The notes under the pieces: generated by a model
What the model saw: the letters and a program-made list of their open reading frames with translations, nothing else
What the model was told of the DNA's origin: nothing
Database searches by the model: none
Program-made: the position numbers and the translations under genes
In this document: positions 34,812 to 45,880 of the stretch, piece by piece
How positions within the stretch are numbered: position 1 is the first letter of the stretch
Layout of the letters: the number at the start of each line of letters is the position of its first letter
Source: Orobanche coerulescens
Taxonomy: Eukaryota > Streptophyta > Magnoliopsida > Lamiales > Orobanchaceae
Assembly (NCBI GenBank): GCA_033398695.1
Contig: CM065811.1
Location: forward strand, 117,599,501 to 117,663,500
Reading direction: 5' to 3'
Length of the DNA stretch: 64,000 bases

Positions 34812-35239
34812 TGTCACGGGCAAACTTCAGTCCGTCGAGTTATGCCGTGCGCCCCTTAGCAACTCAGTCCTTCGGCCACTAAGGCAGGCTTTCCCAACCC
34901 TTGCCGGTTAAGTGCGGAAGATTGAAGTATTTTAGAGAGAGAAAGTTAGAGAGAGAAACTGCTCTTTAGAAAGGAACTTTTATTGCTCAACTTCGGATGA
35001 TGTACAAATGAGGGGCTTGGAGCTCCTTTTATAGGTCTCCATCTACATCTTCTAGAATGTACAAGAATCTACAAGTATCTAGAACATACAAGAGATTACA
35101 AGTCAATCTACAGCCTTCTAATCCTTTCTATGATCATTCCGGAGGGCTTCCGGAATGTTACAACATCTATCAAGTAAATACTAGAATTCTGGAGAAGAAT
35201 CTCGACCTTTCTAGAAGCTTCCATAGCCAAAGTGTGACA
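34812..35239 (-). repeat. 5' LTR of the Reina-like element
   Basis: 428 bp; minus-strand TATAAAAG at 35026-35033. Identical termini to the 3' LTR. Confidence 0.92.
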
Positions 35240-35372
35240 CCTGTCTGTGCTGCAAATCAGAGAAGAACAAATTAGGAGTCAGATTCGTTAATGACGAGAG
35301 CATTAAAAAATATATATATATGTATATATATATATATAATTAATCAAATGAGGTAAATCCGAATGTGGGCGA

Positions 35373-36304
35373 TGTTGAGTCCAGAAATCTGTCTCCTTAA
35401 AGCAAATTCGCCTCCACCGCAGTGTATAGCGTCTGCCTCCCAGGATAAAACAACATCTCGATGCGTTGATATATCGATCATCGCACCCTCAGCGAACTAG
35501 AATAAACCTGAACTACCACCGACGCGACCCAAAATATGAATAGAATTTATTTTCGAAATTAAAATTTTGAAGTCGGAATTCTTGGTTGAAAAAACGGACG
35601 AATTTTCTGTGTAAAAATAAGACCCCTCACATCTGTATTTATAGGTGAAGATGAGAGAGAGAGACATGTGCTGGAGGAACTCTATACCGACCGAAATTGG
35701 TATCTGGAGGAACTCCAAACCGATCAGGATTAGTATCTCAATACTTATCCAGATCTGTTTAATTCGATTTTATCCGGATCCGAAAAATTCAGAATTTATT
35801 AATTGAGGTATTTTCGGTAAAATAAAATTTTACCGAATAAAATTGCAGTAAAAAGATAACTTCGAGACGCCGAGACATTTCGCCCAAATCGCCTTTCGAC
35901 CGAGATCGAGCCGAGCCGAGCCGGACGGCCGGACGGACGGCGGCGGCGGCGGCGCGCACGCGTGTGTGTGCGCGCGAGGGGCGCCTAGTCACACATCCAC
36001 ACATGTCTCACTTTTGAACATGATTTTGTTCACATCTCCTTATATACTCACAATTTCTCCCTTCTTTTTCCAATGTGGGATAGCATCCCAAACCCATTTC
36101 TAAAGGGTTCACTTTGGAACATTATATCTCATTCATACCTCAATTATTTTGAGTGTTCTTACATGTTTTGGAAACCTCGTACGGAGTACTACGTATTCCA
36201 ACTAAGTCCCGACTTTAACTCGTAGTCGAGCCCACTCAAAATTTCCTCCCAAATGGGCTGCTCAAAACACCCCATTTCCTCCATTTTATCTTATATTTCC
36301 AACA
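35373..36304 (-). repeat. 3' LTR of copia C, base of the nested block
   Basis: About 930 bp. The right end TTTCCAACA is followed by minus-strand GTGGGGGAT, the same purine tract as copia A. It shares the CCAATGTGGGATRGNATCC block with copia A LTRs. TATAAATA (minus) lies near 35637-35644. The left end, taken at TGTTGAGTCC, is less certain. Near 35925-35975 there is a GGC/CG-rich simple repeat. Confidence 0.7.
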
Positions 36305-36422
36305 ATCCCCCACATGAATGAGATTGATGGTCCAGCAGCACACGTCAGACACGGAGTTTGACTTGGTGATAGTTACTACGGTTAGGCATTGCATAGGATA
36401 GGTAGAGTATGCTCCTTGAACC
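36305..36422 (-). mobile_element. Copia C internal remnant, left of the G1 insertion
   Basis: Begins with the polypurine tract and untranslated tail of copia C and ends at the GAACC target duplication (36418-36422). The sequence resumes at 63659. No coding region falls in this piece. Confidence 0.75.
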
Positions 36423-39191
36423 TGTAACACCCCCAATCCACTCAGGGATATTACACGCCGTAGACCCTCTCCTCGAGGATCTACCAGGCTGATAACTAAA
36501 ATCAAACATCTAAACATCGCCTTTAAGGCTAAAATGACTCAGTAGACCGATTTGGTCTTTCAATAATAACATACAACTCAATTCCAAATACTTACCCACG
36601 CAGGGGTCAAAATACAATAAACTCCCGTACAACGGGGAAAAGATATTGCAGCGGAAAAGAAAATACAACTATACCAATACGACATCAACGGATCCTCGTG
36701 TGATTAGTATCGTTCATCTTTCATCATCCTTCGTGCCGACCCTGTGCTATGCTCCAAAACCTGAATGCAAAAATAGACATCCACCCCCCGAATACTCGGG
36801 GGTTAGCAAAACTCCACTGTTTTGCTAGTGCAAATACAAAGTGCAAATACGAGCCATATAATTCAAGTTCCAAGAATAACAATAACCGGGAAATCCCCAA
36901 AGATTCAAACGTAACGAAAAGTACTTCCCGAGGCATGAGTTTGGGTAAAACACTCCAAAACCGATAGATCATAAATCAAGGGAAACAATTTATAAAACCG
37001 TTTAAAATGCCATCGAGAGTTTTAATAGAAAACAATTTTAGGATTATCGAATCCTTCTATTTCCAAAATCAACAGTGGTCACAAACAAAGGTTTTGTTTT
37101 CGCAAATAGAAAACCGATAACAATTTACGTGGTCGAACTCAACATCACGTGTCCTCAACGGACATAAAATCAACGAAACGTAATCACGCACGCGCATCGC
37201 CTAGACCGGACGCCACCACAGACATCCCACCCGAGGCCTCGAAGGACCCTCCCGAGCCGCTAGCGAAACAATTCACAACATATCACAACCATAAGTTATC
37301 TTGACATCGTACTCGCAAGTACCGATTCTCGAGCCCTCTCCAGACCTACCCGATTAGATAACCTTATGGTCAAATCATATCAAATGGTCGTACTCGCAAG
37401 TAACGCGCACGAGGCCTCACGGGTCCCTACCCAGAAACATCAATCGAATATACCCACAAGTTATCGTGACATCGCACTCGCAAGTGACGATTCCTGAGCC
37501 CTCTCCAGACCTACCCGAATTGATAACCTTGTGGTCGAATCATCAATGCATAGAGTTCACAACGACAAGGGTTTCACATTTGCCACAATCACAAATATGT
37601 CAAATCATGAGTTAATGCCAACAACACTTAGCAAAACACCACGTCAAACCATAACGCACCGAAAAGAAACCATATACGTCCACACGCAATACCAAGTGCA
37701 ACATCAACACCAAACATATCCATAGAATTAACATAGTTCACAAACCACACCATTCACAAAACACACGCGTTTTGAAAGAGGGCCTTTAACAAGGCTAATC
37801 AAATCTTTTGAAAGTTCAATTCAAACGACCACATAAACACATTTAGACGATCACCAATTATCATATCCACAAAACAAGAATTATATGGACAAGGTACTTG
37901 CCTCAAAATCGGCACGCAAGTATCCCGACGAACACGGCTCAACCGGAAAGCTTCGAAACGCCCGATGTTTTCGAAAAGGAAAACGACAACGAACGGAAGG
38001 GTTCAACTTGGTTTCTTCGCAAGAAACTCGACCCTAACAACATATAATCCATAAATCAACAAGCATACGAGGAAGGATAATCGTAGAATGCCCGAAAACC
38101 CCTCTATGACATTCTACCGGACACCTTCAAGGCGTCGACCAAGAACTCGACCAAAACAACGAATCGATACGATCCAACCATGGAATAACAAGGGAAAAGA
38201 TATAAAACATCTAAATAATCATAATCCATCATAATCCTAAGTTAAATCGGATTAATCGGACGAAAACAACCAAAATACCCAAATTCCCCAAAACTAGATT
38301 TCTAGGAAATCTGACCTGATTCGGTAGATCGGAGGATGTTATTGGATGGATGATTGATGATATGAACCTCAAAACTTCATGGATTAATTGTATAACAACA
38401 CTCCTCCATGATTAGCACAACCTCAGCCTCAGAAGAGAAGAAGAACGAGTGAGAAATGGCTGAGAAATACGCTGCCAGGCCTTAAATAAAGCCGATTGCC
38501 GGGCCGGTTACGACGTAATCGCCACGGCTTACGACGTAATCGGCCATGGCCGAACTCATCACTGAAATGCCAAGCGCATGCACGTTACGCCAGGGCTTTA
38601 CGACGTAATCGGCCTTACGACGTAATCGCCGATCACTACCGCACGTTACTCGGCCGTGGCTCGCCTCAAAGATGCCCGGCTATGACTCGCCGGGACCAAC
38701 TCCGACGGCCCAACGACCCCGAAACCCGAACTTGAATATGAATCGAAGATACGGTTACGAAGTACTCGCAAAGACGAATCCGAGCACTAAGAGAACACAC
38801 GATTCCGACCACCCGAAGGCTCGAAATTCGACAACGGAAAGTAATTACCCCAAACTTTGGGAAATTACGAAAATGGCCCAAAACGCCCGAAAATCACGAT
38901 ACGTGATCGAAACACCAAGCCAAAGCTCGCAACATGAATAATAACATTAAATGAACTTACGAGAAAGTCGAAACAACAGTTTCGGACGAGATTCGCAAGA
39001 ATCGAACTCAAGTGCGGAAAAACCGCTAAAAAGCACGGAACTCAACAAAACGACACCGAAACGAGCTCGGATGACAAAAAGTGTAGAATTAATCATTCTC
39101 GGAATGACGAAAAGGTCATGAGCGAGTCGTCAAAACAGACTTCCTCCGAAAAAAAGAAATTTATCGAAAATTGAAAATTGCGGATATTACA
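36423..39191 (-). repeat. 3' LTR of G1
   Basis: 2769 bp. The other LTR without G3 and one TSD copy is about 2767 bp. U3 (right part) has a palindrome cluster near 38497-38655 and a TATA-like TTTATTTAAG at 38481-38490 (minus). The many short open frames here are chance. Confidence 0.9.
38497..38655 (-). repeat. TTACGACGTAATCG motif array in the G1 U3
   Basis: Four copies of TTACGACGTAATCG plus related CACGTTACGCC/GCACGTTACTCGG words. The paired LTR (62955-63113) keeps the same layout with small differences, one copy there reading the full palindrome TTACGTACGTAATCG. Confidence 0.75.
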
Positions 39192-39215
39192 TTCTACCCT
39201 CCTTAAAAGAAGTTT
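39192..39215 (-). other. Polypurine tract of G1 with upstream palindrome
   Basis: On the minus strand: TTTCGGGACGAAACTTC, then TTTTAAGGAGGGTAGAA, then the LTR. The TTTCGGGACGAAA inverted repeat before the tract recurs in G3 and, as TTTCGAGGACGAAA, in G2. Confidence 0.8.
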
Positions 39216-39654
39216 CGTCCCGAAACTTAAAATAAGTAGGGAGAAGCAATATCCACTGTCAGGAAAACTCGACGAGATACCCAAAAACCGAAAACTCGTG
39301 CCCGACGGCGAAACGCTGCAAGAAACGCAAAGGAACATACGGCGTGAAAACACGCTCCACGACGACCAACACAACGCCACCGATAGAGACATAATAAAAC
39401 CAACAAGTGAAAAGCGTCATAAAACAGATAATACAACCAAGTCGATTATCCGAACAATCACAAAACACAACGAATGAAAATCAATATGACTGACCACCCC
39501 AACGGTACATCAATCAAAACGCGAGCCAATCGCTGAAGAAATACGGAATTCCACCGCCCAAGGGTTGGAAGATCGAAAACGAGACAAATTTCCCGAATAT
39601 AAGGAAATTAGGAAGGAGTCTGAACGCTCAACAATCACGAAACGAGATCAACAA
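39216..39654. other. G1 interior, left of G2, no coding region
   Basis: A-rich on the plus strand; the 99-residue plus frame (39178-39477) is low-complexity and matches no family that I know. It ends at G2's target duplication AAACC (39655-39659). Confidence 0.5.
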
Positions 39655-40429
39655 AAACCTGTAACACCCCCAAATCCTATTGGGTTATTACAGTGCCATG
39701 GACCCCACGCCAGGAGATCCACCAGGCGAACATGACTAAAATATATTAAATTAAACAACAAGGGAAAATCATAGTCCCTACCATGATATCCGACACAATA
39801 TTCCGATAAGGAATTCCAACGACAACGATGGGCCTACATGGCCAAGAGTAAAATACAACATCCACGAGCATCTGCTCGGGTAATACAAAATGACGATGAC
39901 TGACAAACTCGAGAACACTCCAACTCACTGACCAACATGAACAACTCGAACTAGTATCGCTAGAATGCCTCGTTGCCATCATCATGCCCCTGTGTCTCAA
40001 CTCTCTCCTCGCAAGCACCTAAAACATGAAAAACATGTTCCGCCCCCACGGGGTCAGTCATCCAGATAATGAACATCAAATACATGTATAACATGATATG
40101 CATCCAAAGGCAGAATGAAACTGTACAATAATGATAATAATACGAGATGCTCACAAACCAAGGTAAGAACCGAGCATTCGTGAAATAATATGCCCACGGC
40201 ATACTATTAATACATGTTCGACAGGTTAGAACATAAATGCCCAACGGCGAATCATAATCACAGAATACCACAATGAATTGAACGACATGAACCAAACCAG
40301 AACTGAATTTAATATGAATCATAATGCCCAAAGGCTCCAATGAAAATACCAAGACATTAAAAAAAAGCCTGAAAGTCGTTCAGCGGAAATTAACAAATAT
40401 CACAAACACCTGAAGTCAAAACAGCCCGA

Positions 40430-40746
40430 AGCTGTATCAATGAGGGCCGAAGCCACGGCACGAAGCCGTATCACAATGAGGGCCGAAGCCACGGCATCCA
40501 GCCGTATCACAATTAGGGCCGAAGCCACGGCACGGCCGTATCACAATGAGGGCAAGCCACGGCATCCACCGTATCACAATTAGGTGGCCGGCCACGCACG
40601 GCCGTATCACAATGAGGGCCGGCCACGCACGGCCGTATCACAATGAGGGCCGGGCCACGGCATCCACCAGTATCACAATTAGGGCCGGCCACGGCACGGC
40701 CGTATCACAATGAGGGCGAAGCCACGGCATCCACCGTATCACAATT
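40430..40746. repeat. Minisatellite in the G2 3' LTR
   Basis: Nine units of about 30-37 bp, GCCACGGCAYNNNGCCGTATCACAATK. Units alternate between ...CAATGAG and ...CAATTAG in the same order in both LTRs. It codes only spurious Ala/Arg-rich repeats. Confidence 0.85.
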
Positions 40747-42155
40747 TATGATAGTGTGCCGCCTTGAGTCGGCCAACACGATGACAAGAACACGGATAGA
40801 CACCGCCCTGATCCCCCCATTTAACACCTCGGATGCCTTAAAATGGCCAACCGATAACAATGATGCAGCGGACGATTCCATGAATGATTAAGCACTTCGA
40901 TTGGCTTAGAATGGCCAATCGCTACGAATGATACGATGAATGATTAAAATACTTCGATTGCCTTAGGACGGTCAATCGATAACAATGAGATGGTGAATAA
41001 TTGAACATTTCGATTTGCCTGGGAACGGCCAATCGATGACAATGATACGAAGGATGCCTCGGCACCTTTAATCGGTGACCAACGACGAAGATGAGAAATG
41101 AATAAGCCAATGCCTTAATTCGACCAATACGGTTTTTAATGACAACTCCCAACATGAATAACGATGATCTGAACGATGTCTTATATTGACATCAATATTA
41201 ACAACAATCGATACATCGATGCCGCGAACCGGCTATCGACAATGACATTAATAATGAGTATTACAATGCCTTGAATCGACCGTTAACGAACAACAATAAA
41301 CACTTGGCAAAATTGCCGGAAGGTATCGTATCGAACGATCTCTTGATATCAATGAATTCATGAAGAGACTAAGTCTCGGAATGATACAACACATCCATAC
41401 ACATACATGATGACATTAGCTCATTGACTAGTACAAGTATAAAACTTGCCTCAAACCGAAGGTGAGAAGGTACTTCCACGATCAACGTCTTTAATGAAAT
41501 TACCGGCCGCTTGAACAACCTTAAACAACACAAAAACCAACAATTCTCTTAATACACGAATCAAGCATGATCACAACCAACTCAAAAGTCGATACAACAA
41601 TACCCGAAACTCATTGGGGCATTTAAACAAACGCGTTGTAAACAATCTCCAATTGTTTACAACCAAAACTCAATTACATCCGAAACCAACTCCCAATGAA
41701 TGATTCAAACCCACAAAAACTCATGAATACTATCAATAATCTAATAGGAATACTTAGAACGATATTTCAACAACATTTAGTCGAAAACCCCCAAAATTCC
41801 AAAGTCAACCCGTAAGGGTTCTTGAACAATTCCTCAATTATTCACAAATTCCGAAAATTACACCAATGAATCCGTAGAAATACATGTATCCAAGATAGAT
41901 AATCCATATCTAACATATTCCAACATAATATCGATTTACGAAGAGATCGAAAGCAAAACACCCAAGATCCGAAATTCTAGATCCAAGAATCATTACCTTG
42001 ATTTGGAGTGATGAAACTGATTTAGATGATGATTAATCCAACTTAGAAGCTTGAAGATGATGCTAGATGATTGCAGCTCGAAAAGACCTTTCCGAATCGC
42101 CGAGCTCGTCGAAATGATTGAGAAATGAAGAAATGACGAAAGTTGGACCGAAGCC

Positions 42156-42164
42156 CTATTTATA
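42156..42164 (-). promoter_or_regulatory. TATA box of the G2 3' LTR
   Basis: Minus-strand TATAAATAG, immediately downstream of the GCGTGCGC array. Its partner is at 48378-48386. Confidence 0.7.
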
Positions 42165-42171
42165 TCGTCCC

Positions 42172-42594
42172 CTTAGCGCGCGCTAACTCGATGTTAGCGT
42201 GCGCTAACGCGTGTACCGGGTAATCCGGTACCCTTGATGAATCGTTAGCGTGCGCTAAGTACCTTTGGTAGCGTGCGCTAACGGCTGTTCTTAGCGTACG
42301 TTAACCTTATGTTAGCGTGCGCTACCCGATAGTTGATATCCAAAATCACGGAGTCCGTAACCTCATCGCCCTTCGCTCGAGCGCTAGCGTGCGCTACTCA
42401 AGTATTAGCGTGCGTTACTAGCATAGTTAGCGACGTTACTTACCACTCGTAGCGTGCGCTACGAATTTCCCAAATCAGCCCGGTACCTTCGGGATCGTCG
42501 CCTCACTTGCGCTAGCGTGCGCTAATACTGAATCATTGCGTGCGTTACATGCAACTAATTAGCGCGCGCTAACTACAATGTGTAGCGTGCGCTA
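42172..42594 (-). repeat. Array of 14 TTAGCGTGCGCTAA-like palindromes in the G2 U3
   Basis: Fourteen copies of a 12-14-bp near-palindrome TAGCGTGCGCTA, with variants TAGCGCGCGCTA and TAGCGTACGTTA, at 15-45-base spacing. The spacers are unrelated to each other. The same fourteen sites stand in the other LTR (about 48392-48813). Confidence 0.85.
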
Positions 42595-42795
42595 CCTCTC
42601 AAACTGCAAATAAAAACATGATGATGATGACGACAACAATCTCGGCTCGATCTCAAACAGTGATGATCCCAAAATACGCCGAATGGTGAACATAGTTGAC
42701 TGAATATGAATGATGAATGATTATTACTGAATGAAAAAAAATTCTGAGTGACAGATACTGAATGATAATAAATGAATTCACAACCGGGTATTACA

Positions 42796-42830
42796 TACTC
42801 CCCCCCTTAAAAAGAGTTTCGTCCTCGAAA
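42796..42830 (-). other. Polypurine tract of G2 with upstream palindrome
   Basis: On the minus strand: TTTCGAGGACGAAACTC, then TTTTTAAGGGGGGGAGTA, then the LTR start. Confidence 0.85.
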
Positions 42831-43495
42831 CTGAGGGTAAACAACTCGGGATATGAACTATCCATCACGATCTGAAGACAATAACGCTCAAATAGTCCTT
42901 GGGACCAAATCAACCGCAAGCCCAAGTCCCCAAGACTTGACGTCTCGAAACACAGTGAACGATTTCCCAAATTATCACGAAATCTCAAGCACAACGTCGA
43001 AGGGATGAACTCCCAACAAATGACCCAAATCTCAAGATTCTCGAAAATGATCATAATAAGATAGATCAACAATAAATGATTCACAGTCACGATACATTAT
43101 TACGGATAGATATACACAGTCATCCAAAAACAAGGTTACATCTCAAATGTACCCATCATCGATATCCTCCCATATCATCGATTTCCTCTATCTCAACGAT
43201 TTAAGGTATATCCGACGATGAACTCGCCGCTAACTAAGATCTCAGAAGGTCACGAGAATGAAAGTGACAAAAATGAATAATGAATGATAAATGACTACAA
43301 ATCCGACAAGGATTTAGAATGACTCACCAAGGTGAATTAATAACGTCATGAGTGATAGTTCCTTGAAGTGATTGGAACCGCCGTTCCTCGTGAATTGAAT
43401 GATTAATCGATAATTATGAGTCCCAACATGATTGATATACATGATGAATGAATTATATGAATGAATGAACGACAATGAAATGAATGATTATACTA
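42831..43495 (-). other. G2 interior downstream of gag, no coding region
   Basis: Follows the gag stop in the sense of the element and precedes the purine tract. pol should be here; I see no RT, RNase H or integrase motif. The 99-residue minus frame at 42791-43090 overlaps the LTR edge and is spurious. Confidence 0.6.
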
Positions 43496-44697
43496 TTAAC
43501 GAACAAGAATTATTTGTTCAAACCGGTGATGAATGTCCTTACCTCGGGCTCTCGAAGCCTGATAGGGTCCCTTGGATGATGCACGGGCTGGAGTAACGAA
43601 GTCTCTCGAGGCCCTTGAGCTCTCTTGAGATTTACTGGCGTTAGAACTCCTGCAGTATTTCTGCCGGTGTCCCTGCCTCCCACACAGAAAACAAACAATA
43701 GCTGGCACCGTACACCGGGTACTAACGTGACCTGCTGAATCACAGTTAAAGCAAACAACAGTCGAACTCGCCGCCTGAGAGGAAGATGCTATCCCAGCAC
43801 GAAGACGACTAGAAAATGACCCCTTGGACGTCGGAGCCCGATGTCCCTCTGAACGAGCCGGCATTCTAGTCCTCTCACCTGAAGAAACTGAAGGATGCTT
43901 CTGAGTAATCTCCTTGATTAAAAGCTCTGCTCCAAGAGCCTTCCCGATGAACTCACTAAGTGAATTACAATTGTGATTGAACAACTGCATCCTCAACTGC
44001 GGATTTAGCCTCTTGCTAAAATACTTAATTTTATCCGCCTCAGTACGGATAATTGACGAAGCAAATCAAGTAGTCCCGAAACTTCTCAAAGAATGACAAT
44101 AACACCCTCGTCCTCGACGGATTCGGGGTTCAAAACTTCTGACAACTTGGCTTCACGAAGTGGAGCCGGATAATACCTCTTTAACATGAGAGTCTTGAAC
44201 TCGCTCCAAATACAATCACGATCGAAGGGTTTCACAGAAAGCCACCACGAATAAGCGCCCTTACTCAAGTAATAAGCCGCTACTGCCACTCTACTCTCTT
44301 CCGGACACTGAACCATGTCGAAGAGTTTATCGAAATGCTCGAGCCAATGAACAATATCAGCTGGTTCCGACGAACCCTCAAAAGTAGGCGGCATCTGACG
44401 AGAGATATCGCCAACAATCTGATTCACTCCTCCAGTCTGCCCATGAAATGGCATCTGGCATCCCTGTTGCGGTGGACCACGAACCATCGAGGTCTGCATG
44501 GTCTCCACTATCCGCGTCATCTGAGTCATCTGGGCCATCATGCCCTCCATAAATATGAATGGATCAACCCGAACACCTTCTGAGTGAGATGCCTCTCGGG
44601 TACGACTCCCTGACAGTGAATGATTATCTGCTGATGAATGAGTAGCCTCGCTATTTGATGAATTAATAATATCCCTCGCGTTCGTGTGGGCATGCAC
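43496..44697 (-). pseudogene. gag: G2 gag with two zinc knuckles
   Basis: Two open pieces. 44086-44697 (203 residues) begins MHAHTNARDIINSSNSEATH, and its core reads MPPTFEGSSEPADIVHWLEH, AVAAYYLSKGAYSWWLSVKP, FKTLMLKRYYPAPLREAKLS, a good Retrotrans_gag match. 43496-43996 (166 residues) continues with CFNCDSAGHVSTRC and CFLCGRQGHRQKYC, two CCHC knuckles for RNA binding. Between them (43997-44085) the frame is shifted. The upstream part reaches to about 44770 in the same sense. It makes a particle protein but no enzymes. Confidence 0.85.
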
Positions 44698-44869
44698 ACG
44701 AGATCCGGGTTCGGCCGTCTGCAGCGGCCTCTTCCCTGCGTCCTCCGATGACTCTATCCATACTGAAGTAGGAAAGTCACATGATGATTATAGATTCCGC
44801 ATGAATATCGCATTATGATCACGTTACAGAGTGACAATAATGAGCATACACGCTCTAACACAATGAATG

Positions 44870-45510
44870 CATTAATGATTTAATGAAATGATCGTCGACA
44901 TTACGTCAGAGTATGATAAGACCGTATGAAACATCAAATGAGGTAACATGATTGCACGATGAAATTCTGAAATGATTACCTTGAATAAGTTAACAAGGTT
45001 GAAAATTCGATCCTCAAGATCAACAATGAACCGTGAGATGGGGTGAACGATTAATGAATTAATGAACAATGAGATTGATGAATGAGGAATGAATTAACTG
45101 AGCAATGAGATTGACTGAGTGACGAGTGAATTAGCTAAACGATGAGATTAATTGAGTGATGAATGAATTAGCTGAACGATGAGGTTAATTGAGTGATGAA
45201 CGAAGCAACTGAGCAATGATATTGACTGAATGATGAATGAATTAACTGAGTGATGAATGAGTTAACTGAGTGATGAATTAACTGAGAATGATATTGATTG
45301 AGTGATGAATGAATTATCTGAGCGATGAATTAACTGAGTAATGATATTGACTGAGTGATGAATGAATTATCTGAGTGATAATATTGACTTAATGATGAAT
45401 GAATTAACTGACTGACGAATGAATTATCTGAGTAATGATATTGACTGAGTGATGAATGAATTAACTGAATGATGAGATCAAAATGATGATTGAGAATTAT
45501 TAACTGATAA
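44870..45510. repeat. Low-complexity GATGAATGAATTAACTGAGT repeats in the G2 leader
   Basis: Many imperfect copies of TGATGAATGAATTAACTGAG and ATGATATTGACTGAGTGATG between the primer site and gag. They are in the 5' untranslated leader of the element. The minus open frame at 45330-45566 is this repeat translated. Confidence 0.8.
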
Positions 45511-45861
45511 ATGAGTTGATCCTTAATGCTTACACAAGTCACACGTGCTCCAAAACAATTAGTCATGAATCAATCATAACGCTAATATCACATATATGTT
45601 TCAACAAAGCATGAATAATTAATGACATGATGAATGTATGAACATAAAGAGAATCGAGTCCTTACACAGGTCATACGAAGCTTCGAGGTCTCGCGATACT
45701 AGTCTTCACTGACGACGACTCGATGAATGAATGACTCGTGCAGTCGTACTAATATTACGACTCACAAAACTCCGATCGACTAGATTGTCATAACCTGACA
45801 ATCCCACTACTACCGCGTCGGCAGGACCACATAACTCACATCTCAGGGTATTTCACAACCC

Positions 45862-45877
45862 AAAGCTCTGATACCAT
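45862..45877 (-). other. Primer-binding site of G2
   Basis: Minus-strand TGGTATCAGAGCTTTG, complementary-type to initiator Met-tRNA, a few bases from the 5' LTR. Confidence 0.88.
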
Positions 45878-45880
45878 TTC

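Larger units (their letters stand above)
29846..35239 (-). mobile_element. Ty3/gypsy chromovirus, Reina-like, full-length but frameshifted
   Basis: 5.4 kb with short LTRs (29846-30263 and 34812-35239) starting TGTCACGG and ending GTGTGACA. CCTG flanks both sides (29842-29845 and 35240-35243; four certain bases). Right to left: primer site, gag, protease, RT, RNase H, integrase, chromodomain, purine tract. Total size, LTR length and a C-terminal chromodomain fit the Reina clade. The frame is broken in gag, between protease and RT, and between RT and RNase H. Confidence 0.92.
39660..42795 (-). repeat. 3' LTR of G2
   Basis: Starts TGTAACACCCCCAAATCC and ends CCGGGTATTACA. U3 is the right part, with the motif array and TATA box; a minisatellite lies in the transcribed left part. 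Confidence 0.92.

Noticed and set aside
39746..40352. Conserved minus frames found in both G2 LTRs (e.g. 39960-40352 and 46181-46573)
   Set aside because: The similarity is explained by LTR identity. There is no domain, and the sequence lies in the transcribed LTR part.
42172..42594. A possible CRISPR-like array (short repeats with unique spacers)
   Set aside because: Repeats are 12-14 bp, spacing is irregular (15-45 bp), there are no cas genes, and the array lies inside a plant LTR.
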